A stretch of DNA of 64,000 nucleotides from Agrypnia vestita (Eukaryota > Arthropoda > Insecta > Trichoptera > Phryganeidae): assembly GCA_016648135.1 (NCBI GenBank), contig JADDOH010011119.1, positions 62,001 through 126,000 of the forward strand, read 5' to 3'. Of the stretch, positions 31,709 to 42,189 are shown in pieces. Made by a program: the position numbers and the translations under genes. The notes beneath the pieces were generated by a model. That model ran no database searches, was not told the DNA's origin, and saw nothing but the letters and a program-made list of their open reading frames with translations. How positions within the stretch are numbered: position 1 is the stretch's first letter; each line of letters begins with the position of its first letter.

Positions 31709-32387
31709 ATCACTTTGCTAGCCAAGGCAGTTCGTAAGCCCTGTAGACGCTCAGTAAAGACTTTCATACAAGCTTCCCCACATAAATAGCTTCGTCTCTG
31801 TGAGACATCTATAATCTTAATTAGATCTTATGATATTAATTAATGATATAATAATTAATGATATGATATTAATATTAATCGTATATTGTATAATATTTGT
31901 GTCTGATACAACAAAAGCAGACGGAAAGTTGATTGTCCTCGTATATTTATTTTGATTACAAGCAGTTCGCCTCATCACTCTTTTTACATGCTCCACGGTT
32001 CCACACTTGAATAATTTAAGAGCTATCAAAAGTTCCTCTCGGCCACTCAGAATAACATTAAATTTTAGTCCTTTTGGCAAGTTTAAACGCTCATTGTGAG
32101 TTATGGCCCCTTTGTGATTATTCAAAGTATTAATACTTTCTGTTGTCATTTCGGTTCACGGCTTGTTAATGTTTATTATGCTCGCCCCGCCGTGGCAGGG
32201 GCGACTGAGCTGCGCAGAAGCTCTGATGTAATGTACTGTATTCAAACAAGGATCGCAGCCAGCCAATCGATCAATCCTGTCCGTCATCTTCCCGCGTTCC
32301 TCTGATGATGGAACATGCTCGTATATATTTAGGAGTATTTAGGAGTACATATTCGCATGCATTGAGCAGCACATGTTGATAATATTT
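31709..32387. other. unassigned DNA with an M1 fragment
   Basis: 31786-31815 (AGCTTCGTCTCTGTGAGACA) is a scrap of family M1. The minus-strand frame 31817-32149 has no recognisable domain. Confidence 0.4.
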
Positions 32388-32450
32388 GAAGACCCCATGG
32401 CAAGAAGTTGTTAACTAGCATTCAAGTCATTTTGAGATAATTAGACATTT

Positions 32451-33154
32451 CGACGGCTCCTACGTATAATATCGTAACTCACAAATCGACGATTTTTAGT
32501 TTTTTGTGTATTTCATATGTATTTAATTATATCTTTATTTCCAAGAAAGAAAGAAAAATATTTTGCAATAAATAACGTTTTTTCGGACGTATTTTATCGT
32601 ATCTCAAACAATCACATATTTTTTACGAAGTATACTATCGTATGTAACACTTACGATAATTTTCGTTGGAAAATAACATAAAATAATTTTATCGTATGTA
32701 ACACTTACGATAACATACGTTGGAAAATAACATAAGATAATTATCGTATGTAACACTTACGATAATATGCGTGAGAAAATAACATAAGAAAATTATCGTA
32801 TGTAACACTTACGATAATATGCGTGAGAAAATAACATAAGAAAATTATCGTATGTAACACTTACGTTATTTTACGTCGCGTCTTTTCCGAAGTAAAATGT
32901 TGTAAGTCATTTATACGATATTTTATGTCGCGTCTTTTCCGAAGTATAATATCGTATGTGCATTTCTACAAAAACCTTTAATAATTTCGACTTTTTGTGA
33001 TTATTTATGAAACTACAGTATAAAGTAAAATATTGAAAAGAAATTTCAAAAAAATTGGGCAATATTTAGATTTATACCGGACGAAAATATGTTCAAATCC
33101 TTCTCCTGTAAAATTGAATTTTGTGGGTTACGATATTATACGTAGGAGCCGTCG
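32451..33154. mobile_element. nested DNA element with 33-bp perfect-type TIRs
   Basis: Both ends read CGACGGCTCCTACGTATAAT then ATCGTAAC inwards, an inverted repeat of at least 33 bp with one or two differences. ATTT lies immediately outside each end and may be the target-site duplication. The centre consists of short tandem hairpin-forming units. Confidence 0.7.
32637..32898. repeat. five 52-bp tandem hairpin units
   Basis: Units start near 32637, 32690, 32742, 32794 and 32847. Each contains ATCGTATGTAACACTTACGA(T), in which ATCGTA and TACGAT can pair around a 9-base loop. Two units of another repeat (CGTCGCGTCTTTTCCGAAGT) follow at 32870-32950. Such sub-terminal arrays often serve as transposase binding sites; that role is inferred. 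Confidence 0.75.
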
Positions 33155-34149
33155 ATTTGTAGTTCGCCTTTGAAAAATATGTTTTATTGTTAATTCAAGA
33201 TAATTTTTTATTGATTTATGTCACTAAAATATCAAAAAAGTATTTACAAAGTAAAAAACGCCCTCAAGCACAAAAAAATAAAAATATACTATTTTTCCCT
33301 AAAAAAAATGTAATTAACAACCATTTATTCGCCTCTGGAACTCATTTTTAATAGAATAACACCTTTTTAAACTTGGTAAAACATGAACATAAAACAACCC
33401 TTCAAATGCTATCCGTTTTTACCATCCATTATCCAAAATTACAAAATAGCTGGCATGTTAATTAATAATACAAAACATGGTATGTACCATTTAAAATTAT
33501 TGAAAAATAATATATAAGTACATATAATAATAGTCTTCAAATAAAAACAAATATATGACAGTACTGCCAGAGTAAAATTTATATTAACCATAAATATTTC
33601 AATCAATTTAAAAGGCGTGTTAATTTCAGAATGATGGCATGAACATGTTATTATTGAAGATAACATGTTCTTCCCATTAGTAACTGATTTGATTTTTATG
33701 AAAAAGTGTAGTTAACATGTTCATCCCTATGATTTGAACATATTCTAATTATTTTTAAGTTCTGAACTTATTTTCAATGGAAAGAGCGTACAATACTTAG
33801 TTTAGACGGCTTATTAACTCATTTTTGACAAAAATATTCAACAACTTCTTGCCACGGGTTCTTCATTTATCTAATATCTGCAGAAAATTCCGACATGATA
33901 ATGCAACACCGAAGCTATTACGGCATCCACTACTACCATTGGCCTTATTCCGATCCTTGCACCGGTCTGTGCCAGGTGTTTGGCCCAGGCGGTAGCGACA
34001 GTAGCTAGTTGTTGTAGCCGGGCCTAGTGATGAGGATCCCCTCGCCATTCTGAATTAGTGGTTGTTGCTGCACCTCTCATGAGCTTTGTGATAGGAAAAT
34101 AGCCCCATTCGAGAGGCGCACGCACACTTCACATAGGAAGCGGTCAGGT

Positions 34150-34420
34150 TGCGTTGGTCGGTTCCGCTGACGCATGGTTGCGGCTCGCTGTTCATTTTTC
34201 AATCGTCTGGCCGCCGCAACACCATCAGCCCGACACCAAACTCTCCACCAGCTCACACGATCTTGTGCCAGCCTCTCCCAGCTCTCGGCTGCTCCACATG
34301 GGCTCAGCGATTCTCGGAGACAGTCTTAATACCTTTTCTTCTATGCTACGGCCTTTCGCCTGCCCACTATCTCCCATATAAGACCCGCTTCACAAGTTTG
34401 TGATCGCCCGTGCGCACATG
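34150..34420 (-). mobile_element. RTE-like C-terminal fragment, another family
   Basis: A minus-strand frame reads RLAQDRVSWWRVWCRADGV and AAARRLKNEQRAATM, and upstream frames give a degenerate RVLYGR region. The pattern 'LAQDRxxWRxxV' is characteristic of the end of RTE/R1-like polyproteins. It is broken by frameshifts. Confidence 0.45.
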
Positions 34421-34618
34421 TGTTTCGTCCATCTTAATCTCGCTTACACTATCATGTCGTCGATTATTTAGAGGTTTGTAGCTAGTAACATGTTGTCGTC
34501 TCATTATTTGTTAGGTATTTATTTATTCTGAAATATCAGACGCCGTTATTTTTCACTCGTCGAATTTAAAGAGAAAATAATCAGAATTGGTTGGTGGAAT
34601 TTCTACAAATGCTTTGTT

Positions 34619-35190
34619 ATTTATTTATTTATTTTATTTATTTATTTAACGCCCTTATGGGCTTTTACAATATACAGAATAATTTTTTTTTTAAATAACA
34701 TAAGACAGTTAAAATTAAATACAGTTAAAAGTTACAATAGTAATAGTTAAAAGTTAATAATAATAATAATAATAATACAGAAAAACATAAGATAAAATAA
34801 TAATAAAGTTAAAGGTAGAAATAATAATAGTTAAAGGTAAAATAGAAAGATTTATTGTCCATTTCCATTTTGTTGGGATGTAAACAATTGTATCAGCTTT
34901 GTCCTATAAACAGTTATACTATCAGCAAAAATGTCAGCCGCCTCTGCATGCTCATTCCCTAATGAGTGTAATCTGGGAATTACAGAGTTTGCTAATGCAT
35001 TAGTTCTGACACTTCCACTATAATAGAACAATGCACTGTGTCTTGATGACCTCGATGGAGCATATAAGTCGATCAGACTAATAATCTGGGGGCAATCAAT
35101 CAAACTATTTACGATCCTATAAAGAAATATTAGGTCTGTTACAGTACGTCTCACAGACAAGTTTAAAAGTTGTAAATAACTAAGGATCTT
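34619..35190 (-). mobile_element. CR1/Jockey-group element, 3' end
   Basis: The minus strand carries the C-terminal ORF2 fragment, then a 3' UTR with an internal (AAT)n (34754-34776), ending with AGCCCATAAGGGCGTTAA and an (AAAT)n tail at 34619-34650. It differs from the 16-20 kb element, so it is a separate subfamily. Confidence 0.75.
34852..35160 (-). pseudogene. CR1/Jockey-group ORF2 C-terminus
   Basis: The 102-residue frame SVRRTVTDLIFLYRIVNSL...IDCPQIISLI...APSRSSRHSALFYY...IPRLHSLGNEHAEAADIF aligns with the end of the ORF2 at 19454-19879 (LEIRRIVADLVFFHKIING..IDCPQLLERI..RVPSRVTR). It lacks the endonuclease and reverse transcriptase because of 5' truncation. Confidence 0.75.
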
Positions 35191-35667
35191 GATACCGTGA
35201 ACTTAGAAAGAAGACGAGCGGGTAAATAAGGTGGAGAACAAAACAGAAGCGGGCTGCAAATCTATACCTTGTGTGATCAGAGGTCTGCGCGCGATAGACA
35301 GAATAACAAACATTATTTGCACTCGACGGAAATCGAACCCTTAACCTTGCGACATCGGGTGGGGAGTGAGGGTGTCTACAGAACGATCAATGTGTACACA
35401 GTTCAAAGCTTCGATACGCCTGTATTAGCTCTTGAATCTCGAGAACCTTCCAAAATACATCGGCTGGCAATTTAATCCCTCCCCTGGTAATAAGCGTGGT
35501 TAAAATAAACTTATTTGTGGAAATGTGTAATTATGTCTAACTTCAAAATAAAAGTGTATTTTGAGTTAATATAAGATTTTAAACCCATTGTTTCCTGTCT
35601 AAGATTATTATAACTCAATATTGATACACCTAAACAGTTTCAATAAATATATGTACTAGCTATAATT

Positions 35668-36100
35668 CTATGGAATGGAAGCATGGACGCTTACCGAAGA
35701 ACTGATAAGGCGACTTGAGGCTTTCGAGATATGGATCTACAGAAGAATTCTCAAAATAAGCTGGATGGACAGAGTTACGAATGAAGATGTTATGGCTCGG
35801 ATGAATAAAGAAAAAGAAGTTATTAAAACAATAAAAATCCGGAAAATTCAATATCTAGGACATGTGATGAGACATCCAGAGAAATACGAGATCGTGCATC
35901 TCATAATGCAGGGAAAGATTGCCGGAAGTCGGGGCCCTGGAAGAAGGGGGACTTCATGGCTGAAAAACTTGAGACCGTGGTTTGGCCAGTCTACTGTGGA
36001 GCTGTTCCGGGCCGCAGTAAACAAAGTCCGCATGGCCAACATGATAGCCAACGTCCGGTAAACGGACAGGGCACGAGAAGAAGAAGAAGAAGTTATAATC
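35668..36100 (+). mobile_element. RTE-like family D, best-preserved 3' end
   Basis: It is 5'-truncated at about 35668 and ends GGACAGGGCACGAGAAG(AAG)n near 36097. The flanking TATAATTC and TATAATCC could be a decayed target-site duplication. It is the reference for the copies at 8107-8670, 10846-11597 and, more distantly, 41476-41883. Confidence 0.75.
35675..36061 (+). pseudogene. RTE family D polyprotein, C-terminal fragment
   Basis: The 128-residue open frame AWTLTEELIRRLEAFEIWIY, RRILKISWMDRVTNEDV, IQYLGHVMRHPEKYEI, GSRGPGRRGTSWLKNLRPWF matches the RTE-type segment after the reverse transcriptase, including the GHVMR box. It starts in mid-protein at the truncation, so it is not functional alone, although it has no stop. 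Confidence 0.75.
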
Positions 36101-36845
36101 CGTACTAAATGACAGATATTTTATGTCTGAAGTTCTGCTTTACATTAATTAGATCTTTGTTGAACATACATAGATGTCACGACAAAAAAAATATATTTTT
36201 ACACTCACACAATATCATTTCTGTTAGTTCAAATGTGGGGTATAAAAACAAAGGCGGCGATACGCTAAAATATTTAAAAAATGTTTTGAATTCAGTCACC
36301 TAGGATTACTAATTTAAAATGTACTGTATTCTAGATTTTATGTTTCTATCCCTTTCAAAATCATGTTTCCCATAAATTGATTGGCTTTGTTTTCTATAAA
36401 TACTCGAATTCAGTACATTAGAAATACTCGATGACTGCATTCAATTTTCTCTATACGATGAAATTTTACTATACTTAAGTTGATTTAATTTTTCACGAGA
36501 TGGCATTAAAATTATCATGAATAATGTTTGTATTGGCGTATAGACAGCGTCACCTGGAAGCGTTAGTTGGCGTCGTTTCGGCCGCGAACTTAGACTGTGA
36601 ACACCATCTAGCGTCGCGTAGTTACGAACGTTACGCAACGTAACATTTTTACATCAGTGGTAGATCGTAACATTTTTCTTTTCTGTATACCTCATCATTA
36701 TTTACGCCATCTAGTAGCATTAGTGACGGATATTGCTATGTAGAAAATTGTGTATTTTCATTTTGATTGTGGAAATGAATGCAGCAAACGGCGCATTAGA
36801 TAAATAACTGCAAATATTTTACTACACAGATAAATTCATACATTT
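36101..36845. other. unassigned DNA
   Basis: Two CGCCATCTAG-type motifs occur near 36606 and 36706. No gene is recognised. Confidence 0.4.
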
Positions 36846-37118
36846 GTGATCGATCCAGCGAGCTGGGAGGCGACCTACATTTCAGCCAAAGTTCCGAGCC
36901 TCCATTCTAGCAGCTTTTTACTTCGACAATTGGCAGTCCTTCGGCTGCCCATTGCCACTCTCCTCCATCCTTGGTTTCCTTCAAACATTAAAGATGGCGA
37001 CTGGCTGAAGCTATCCATGTTGCTCGTGGTCTTCCATCGATCTCGACCCCTTCGTGTCGCTGCACCACAAGTTCATGTCAACAATGGGTTAACGAACCTT
37101 GGATTATCCTTTATTATA
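36846..37118 (-). mobile_element. possible retrotransposon 3' end, degenerate
   Basis: A minus-strand frame reads VEIDGRPRATWIASASRHL and then DGGEWQWAAEGLP, reminiscent of the GRPRATW box near the end of RTE/R1-like proteins. Several stops are present. Low certainty. Confidence 0.3.
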
Positions 37119-37125
37119 TTGGCTT

Positions 37126-38392
37126 TAAGCCAAGATGGGAAGATTTGGAAGAGGATGCATGGACCAGATTTTCTCACTGCGCCAGATGACCGAAAAGTTT
37201 TTGGCAAAGAACCAAAAACTTTTTTGTGCCTTTGTGGATCTCCAAAAAGCGTATGACAGAGTGATAAGACGAAAGTTATGGAAGGTTTTGTCTGAATATG
37301 GGGTGAAGAGTAAACTCATACAGGCAATTGCATCCCTGTACGAAGGAAGTAGTGCTTGCGTGAGAATTAATGGGACATTCACATCATGGTTTGATATTAC
37401 AAAAGGTGTCAAACAGGGATGCGTAATGTCACCATGGCTTTTCAACCTGTATATGGATAATTGTATGAAAGAACTGAAGGATCTAGAAGTTGGAGCGAAA
37501 ATGGACGGACTCACCATATCCTGTCTGCTATACGCAGACGATGCAGTATTAGTGGCTAACAGTGAAGCTGATCTGCAGTGCTTGGTATCCAGGATGTCCG
37601 ATGTATGCATGCAGAGTGAACTTTTGATGAATGTCAGCAAATCGAAAGTGATGGTATTCGAGAGAGACGAAAGAGTGACTAAGTGTGATGTAATTATAAA
37701 CAACGAATGCTTAGAACAAGTGAACGAGTTTGTGTATTTGGGAAGTATGTTTAGTAGAGACGGCAAGGCTGAGAATGATATCGAAAGGAGAGTAACTGCG
37801 GGAAACAAAGTTAATGGTGCACTAAATGCAATTATGGCCAATAAGAATCTGTCAAAAGAAGCAAGACTAGCGGTACATAATGGCGTTCTAGTGCCAACCC
37901 TTATGTATGGAAGTGAAGCCTGGAATTGGCAAAAGAGGAATGAAAGTAGACTGAATGCGGTTGAAATGCGGTCACTAAGACGCTTGTGTGGAAAATCTTT
38001 GGTCGATAGAGTGAGGAATGAACAAATTAGAAGTGAATGCAATGCTGGCTGTAGTGTGGTAGATAGAATAAAGAAAGGAGTGCTGAGATGGTTTGGTCAT
38101 GTGGAACGTATGAACGAGGAAAGGATGGTTAAGAAAATATATGAGGCGAATGTTGAAGGCAACAGGAATAGAGGGCGTCCGCGAAAGACCTGGCACGATC
38201 AGGTACTACAAGTATTTGAGGATGGCCCTGTTAAAAGCCGCAACAATCGTAGAACGTGTATGAGAAGATGTATGAATGTGGCCGAAGCAAAAGGTGGTTG
38301 TGCCACGGATAGAAGGTGTGGCGTTCAATCCTCTCGGCTACCCCTGCAGGGAAACGGTCGTGCTGGTTAGTTAGTTGTTAGTTAGTTTATAG
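37126..38392 (+). mobile_element. RTE-like retrotransposon family A, 5'-truncated
   Basis: It starts inside the reverse transcriptase and ends CCCCTGCAGGGAAACGG..GTG..GGTTAGTTAGTTGTTAGTTAG, a (GTTA)n tail. TTGGCTT occurs at 37119-37125 and 38393-38399 and may be the target-site duplication. A near-identical shorter copy lies at 61404-62405 on the minus strand. Confidence 0.85.
37135..38370 (+). CDS. RTE family A reverse transcriptase polyprotein, 5'-truncated but open
   Basis: The frame has 411 residues. Reverse transcriptase motifs: AFVDLQKAYDRV (32-43), GVKQGCVMSPWLF (91-103) and LLYADDAVL (131-139), with intact YADD catalytic aspartates. Then come the connection segment (FVYLGSMFSRDGK at about 199-211), TLMYGSEAW and the C-terminal box RWFGHVERMNEERM and RGRPRKTWHDQ (320-355). 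The endonuclease and the first polymerase motifs are missing, so it should not transpose by itself. The initiating ATG is an accident of truncation (GRFGRGCMDQIF corresponds to mid-protein). Confidence 0.85.
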   Translation: MGRFGRGCMDQIFSLRQMTEKFLAKNQKLFCAFVDLQKAYDRVIRRKLWKVLSEYGVKSKLIQAIASLYEGSSACVRINGTFTSWFDITKGVKQGCVMSPWLFNLYMDNCMKELKDLEVGAKMDGLTISCLLYADDAVLVANSEADLQCLVSRMSDVCMQSELLMNVSKSKVMVFERDERVTKCDVIINNECLEQVNEFVYLGSMFSRDGKAENDIERRVTAGNKVNGALNAIMANKNLSKEARLAVHNGVLVPTLMYGSEAWNWQKRNESRLNAVEMRSLRRLCGKSLVDRVRNEQIRSECNAGCSVVDRIKKGVLRWFGHVERMNEERMVKKIYEANVEGNRNRGRPRKTWHDQVLQVFEDGPVKSRNNRRTCMRRCMNVAEAKGGCATDRRCGVQSSRLPLQGNGRAG

Positions 38393-38444
38393 TTGGCTTA
38401 TGGGGGGGACTTGAAAATGAGAAAGAAGCGAAAAGAAGTAATAT

Positions 38445-38510
38445 AGAAGAGCGAGAGAGAGAAGTAGAGAGAGAGAGAGAGATATATATATAGATATATA
38501 TATAATAGCC
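38445..38510. repeat. GA/TA microsatellite
   Basis: (GA)n interrupted, then (TA)n with GATATA, directly after the RTE family A copy. Confidence 0.8.
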
Positions 38511-38675
38511 CTTGGTGTCACATCGAAAATATGCGAGTTTGGTGGGGGTGGCTGTGCATGGATGGGAGTGGGTGACGAAAATGTGCTTTCTAGCACATTG
38601 TTTTGTCATGGGAAGTCCGCAAATGCTTCAGATTGTTTCAAAATAGGCGCACCCACTGCGTCGGTGAGTCTAGGA

Positions 38676-38829
38676 GGTTCCGGAAAAACCTGCTCTAGAA
38701 AGTCCTGGAAGGAGAAGGTTCTAGAAAATTCCCGAAAGTTCTATAAGATTTTAAACTGAGTGGCGGAATGTTCCTGTATATTTGATAAATTTCTTTCAAG
38801 TTCTGGAAGGAGAATGTTCTAGAAAGTTC
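38676..38829. promoter_or_regulatory. dense heat-shock-element array
   Basis: At 38714-38741 six alternating GAA and TTC triplets are each separated by exactly two bases without a mismatch. At 38812-38829 there are four more perfect units. Two-unit sites occur at about 38679-38685 and 38765-38772, and near-perfect units at 38698-38710. Downstream (38860-38885) TATAC and GTGCCAAGTCGCG match the layout of repeat R2 at 47690. A heat shock factor response is inferred; no host heat-shock gene is visible. Confidence 0.65.
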
Positions 38830-38980
38830 TATGACGATCGAAACAGTGTACTAAAAATATACGCGTGCCAAGTCGCGCTGGCTCAGCTAGTATATATTAA
38901 CAGAGATCAGAGATGTTGTTATGATAGGTGACCGCCGTCGCTAGCACATTGCTTCGTATTTACCGCGAAGTGCAGATTTA

Positions 38981-39688
38981 GCGCTTGTTCAGACACAGCG
39001 GGAACCGTTCAGTTTCAGAATCGCGTTTCAAAACACGCGATTTGTGTCATCTGTTCGCACAGCCGCGGTTAATAAGCGATTTGTGCGCGCGAAAATAAAC
39101 GTCAGTTTGACAGTTCTGGTGCCGTTCTCCATCTTTGAATATCAGAGATATATTCGCTCATTACTTTGTTAACGACGGCCGTGTTCCATGGCAAGACACA
39201 TAAATATCATTCTGTCAGTTCATTTTTGGTGAATAAATACCTACTTCTCTAAAATACTATTTTTTTCCACCATTTCCAAATATCTCCACCAACTCCTGCC
39301 AAGCTTGGTTCTTGGCATATTTGAGTAATCCTCACACTGAAGATCCCATATTACAGGTCTTTTATCCACTTCATCAATAAAAAATTCAGTGTCAAAGCGA
39401 TCCATAACCATAGAAAAGAGAATATAATCCACGCGCGCTCCTGTTGTGACATGGCACCGTGCGGTGCCCGCAACGCGACTGAACGCTCTCGTAAGGCCCC
39501 ATAGTAATAGGATCGTGCGGGCGCCGTGGGGGTCTATTTTCTAGCGGTTGGGTTGCGGGCACCGCAGCGGTGGACTAACCGCACGGTTGTGTTTGAACGA
39601 TCACATACAAACCTAGGTAAATGAGACCCGCACGGATCTCATGCGATTCTGAAACGATTCACGGTTTCCGCTGTGTCTGAACAAGCGC
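38981..39688. mobile_element. PIF/Harbinger-type element with MADF gene remnant
   Basis: Terminal inverted repeats GCGCTTGTTCAGACACAGCG extend, with mismatches, to about 50 bp. TTA lies immediately outside both ends (38978-38980, 39689-39691), the 3-bp duplication typical of Harbinger elements. The minus strand holds a MADF-like fragment, the usual second protein of this superfamily. There is no DDE transposase frame. Confidence 0.75.
39241..39432 (-). pseudogene. MADF-domain (Myb/SANT-like) protein fragment of Harbinger element
   Basis: DTEFFIDEVDKRPVIWDLQ, CEDYSNMPRTKLGRSWWRY fits the MADF pattern (EV..RP.IWD....DY.N......W). Only the first ~60 residues of the domain-bearing protein remain; upstream and downstream exons are lost. 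In complete Harbingers this protein helps import the transposase and bind the ends. Confidence 0.65.
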
Positions 39689-39691
39689 TTA

Positions 39692-40182
39692 GTTATTTTT
39701 TGTGGCGCTAAATATTTTTCACATTTGACCGAAACCCCAGCTTTTCAGCGCAATAAAATTGTGCAACCGGAACCTTCCTTCATTCTGCAGACGGGTCACG
39801 TGGGTGGCGGAAGGATGTATAAACATCCCGCGATGATACAGCGCCAGGATTTTCGTGTCACATAAAATATTCCCGAAATTTTTATCTTCTCTACACGTGT
39901 AAATCACACGAGCGCTGTAATTTGTGCCTTAACGGTTTAGCGTGTTCGTTCGATCCGTCTTTTATGTGACGCGTTTTGTCGGGTGGAAAGTAAAATGGAC
40001 ATACTACTTTAAATTTCGCTTTTATTTTTGGTTTATGGCCGCGTTATGGATGAAATATGTTGATTCGACGGCAGTATACAAAGATTAATTCCACTATCAT
40101 GTCACAGTATAAATTCTGTAGCTTCTACGAATGTATGTGGGCACTTTGTAAACATTATGTCAAATATTGACGATCCCCAAGT
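39692..40182. other. unassigned DNA
   Basis: No gene is recognised; a minus-strand frame at 39719-39907 has no motif. Confidence 0.4.
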
Positions 40183-40190
40183 ATGCATAC

Positions 40191-40940
40191 TAGGGTTTCT
40201 CTATTCCCGGACTTTTTTCATTCCCGGGACTCGATTCGCTGCTCATTCCCGGAATTCCGGGACTCGTGATACATTGATAAAAAAAGATTGAATTGAAATA
40301 TTTTATGTTTGTTTTTTTTAAACATTGTTATTTTTATTCAATTAAACTAATTAAATCCACTAAATTAACAAAATTCAAAAATAAATAATGTATTAAACGT
40401 GTAAAAAATACATGTTTAATGTATTATTATACATCAAATACGTCTTGATTAAAATAATACTATTTCTAAATAAAAATACGGATACAATAAATTCTTAGTA
40501 TTAAAAAAAATATTTTAAAAATCTAATTTGAATGAAATACAATATATTATTTGTATCTTGTACATATTTCCAATCAATTTATTATATTTTATTATACTAA
40601 CAATAATAAAATATTGAAATTTAAGAAAACATTATAACAATTTTATTTAAAGTAGCATTTTGAGAATACCAAAACGTTGCTGCTTCTCAATTTTGCACAT
40701 ATATTTCCAGCAATTGAAAAAATTATCTGTTGCAACTGAAGTCATTCGAATAATTTTCGTAAATTAATTGTCTCTCCCCTGGTAGATTCATAAGCTTTCG
40801 ATTCTTTTTTACTACTTTTTGACTAAAAATATTTCTAGTAAATTTTTTTTTTCTGAGTTCTTGTCCAGGGACTCGACTCATCGAAAATCCCCAATATTTC
40901 CGGGAATCCATTCCCGGATCGACCCGGGTCAGAAACCCTA
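40191..40940 (-). mobile_element. hAT-like element Y with transposase C-terminus remnant
   Basis: The termini TAGGGTTTCTctattcCCGG and TAGGGTTTCTgacCCGGGT (complement) are followed inside by several CCCGGGAAT-type motifs. The 8-bp flanks ATGCATAC and ATGTGTAC differ at two positions and fit a decayed hAT duplication. On the minus strand a degenerate SVATDNFFNCWKYMCKI resembles the C-terminal hAT dimerisation block. Confidence 0.6.
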
Positions 40941-40948
40941 ATGTGTAC

Positions 40949-41354
40949 TCTCGAATGTGCAAAAATTCGTTTTTCGTTTTATTATCTTAAATCGTCCAAT
41001 TTACTCTATATTTTTGGAGTGTTAAAAAAATCGAATTTTCGTTTCAAGGAAATTTTTTTTTTTTTTAACATTATCCGAAAATATAGAGTTCATTGGATGT
41101 TTTAAGATACTTAAACGAAAATTGAATTTTTACAGTAAGTACGACAGTAAATCTAGAAACTGTTGATATGATACGAGTACCCTCGTCAAATGTCACACAT
41201 ACTACAAATTCTCCTTGAAGTGATCGCAAAGAATGATCAAGAAAACAAATACTTTGGGTAGAAAAATACATTTTGAAAATTAGTAAAAATGGTTATTAAT
41301 ACTGCGCGCAGCTCTAAGCCACATTGAAAACCTTTCAAATTGTATTCTGTTATT
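40949..41354. other. unassigned DNA
   Basis: A minor palindromic relation exists between 40975-41030 and 41060-41130 (TTTCGTTT..ATCTTAA / TTAAGATAC..AAACGAAA), possibly a decayed foldback element. No gene. Confidence 0.35.
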
Positions 41355-41935
41355 GATGGTTATTTTAACGGTTACACTATAACGTTTATTTGAGATTTGT
41401 ATCGATGGTTGGTAACTGATTTTCCGCAACCGTCAGTACCAGACAACAATTAAATTTCAATTACCAATCATCGATCTTCTTCTTCTTCATGTGCCCTGTC
41501 GGGTCCCCCGACGTCATCTGGGAGAAAGTTTCAACAGAACAGCTCTTCCACACTTCTTATCCCGGTCCACTCTCGGATGTTTCGAAGCAAAGAATGCCGC
41601 CTCCTTCCGACCCCTCTGCGACCCTCGATCTTCTCCTTCACGACGAGCTGAAGAATGGAGTACTTTTCGCCTCTCATTATATGACCAAAGTATGAAATTT
41701 TACGGAGTTTTACTGTGTAAAGTAACTGTCTGTTTGTATTTGCTCTACGTAAAACTTCAATATTACTAGTCATGTCAGTCCAAGATATCCTTAACTTTTT
41801 ACGATGTATCCACATTTCAATAGGCGTATTCACCTTCAGCGTCCATGCTTCAACACCGTAAAGTAGAACTGACCATACATAGCATCATCGATACAAATCT
41901 CAAATAATGGTTATTGTGTAACGGCTTTGACCATC
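41355..41935. mobile_element. palindromic element split by an RTE insertion
   Basis: GGTTACACTATAACG..TTTATTTGAGATTTGTATCGAT on the left (to 41409) is inverted at ATCGATACAAATCTCAAATA..GTTATTGTGTAACGG on the right (41887-41930). The RTE copy 41476-41883 occupies the middle. Confidence 0.5.
41476..41883 (-). mobile_element. RTE-like family D relative, 5'-truncated
   Basis: The minus strand encodes NTPIEMWIHRKKLRISWTDM, TVKLRKISYFGHIMRGEKY, LQLVVKEKIEGRRGVGRRRH and a final stop, then GACAGGGCACATGAAGAAGAAG. A 9-bp target-site duplication ATCATCGAT flanks it at 41467-41475 and 41884-41892. The protein fragment (41531-41833, 100 residues) has no internal stop but lacks the polymerase. Confidence 0.8.
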
Positions 41936-42189
41936 ACTATATTCTGTTGAAACTGACTTAATAACGACTCCGTATAACACGGATCCTCCGAGCTGCCCTC
42001 GACTGTGCCGAGTGTAATTTTCAATTCATAATTGCACGAGTTGAGTAGATTAACACATCAAAATCAGGAACTAGCAATTGCGCGAGAATGCAGCAATGAA
42101 TGAAAGATAAGCCAGCACAGCACAGCACAGCGCTCCGCGGGACGGCGAGCGTCATTACTAAATAACTGTGGCTTCTGGGCAGCTGTCGC

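Larger units (their letters stand above)
32388..33864. mobile_element. outer DNA element with TGGCAAGAAGTTGTT termini
   Basis: The left end GAAGACCCCATGGCAAGAAG and the inverse of the right end GAAGAACCCGTGGCAAGAAG match over about 25 bp with two differences. The interior is AT-rich with no transposase. A complete second element (32451-33154) lies inside near its left end. Confidence 0.5.

Noticed and set aside
32301..32330. CTGATGA sequence, possible further hammerhead
   Set aside because: No GAAA follows at the right distance and no stem II can be formed.
35290..35360. tRNA-like sequence on the minus strand (GGTTCGATTTCC-like B box)
   Set aside because: Only the B-box region looks right; no A box or cloverleaf could be drawn and no second copy was found.
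40975..41130. Another foldback element
   Set aside because: The inverted similarity is short and AT-rich; not distinguishable from chance by eye.
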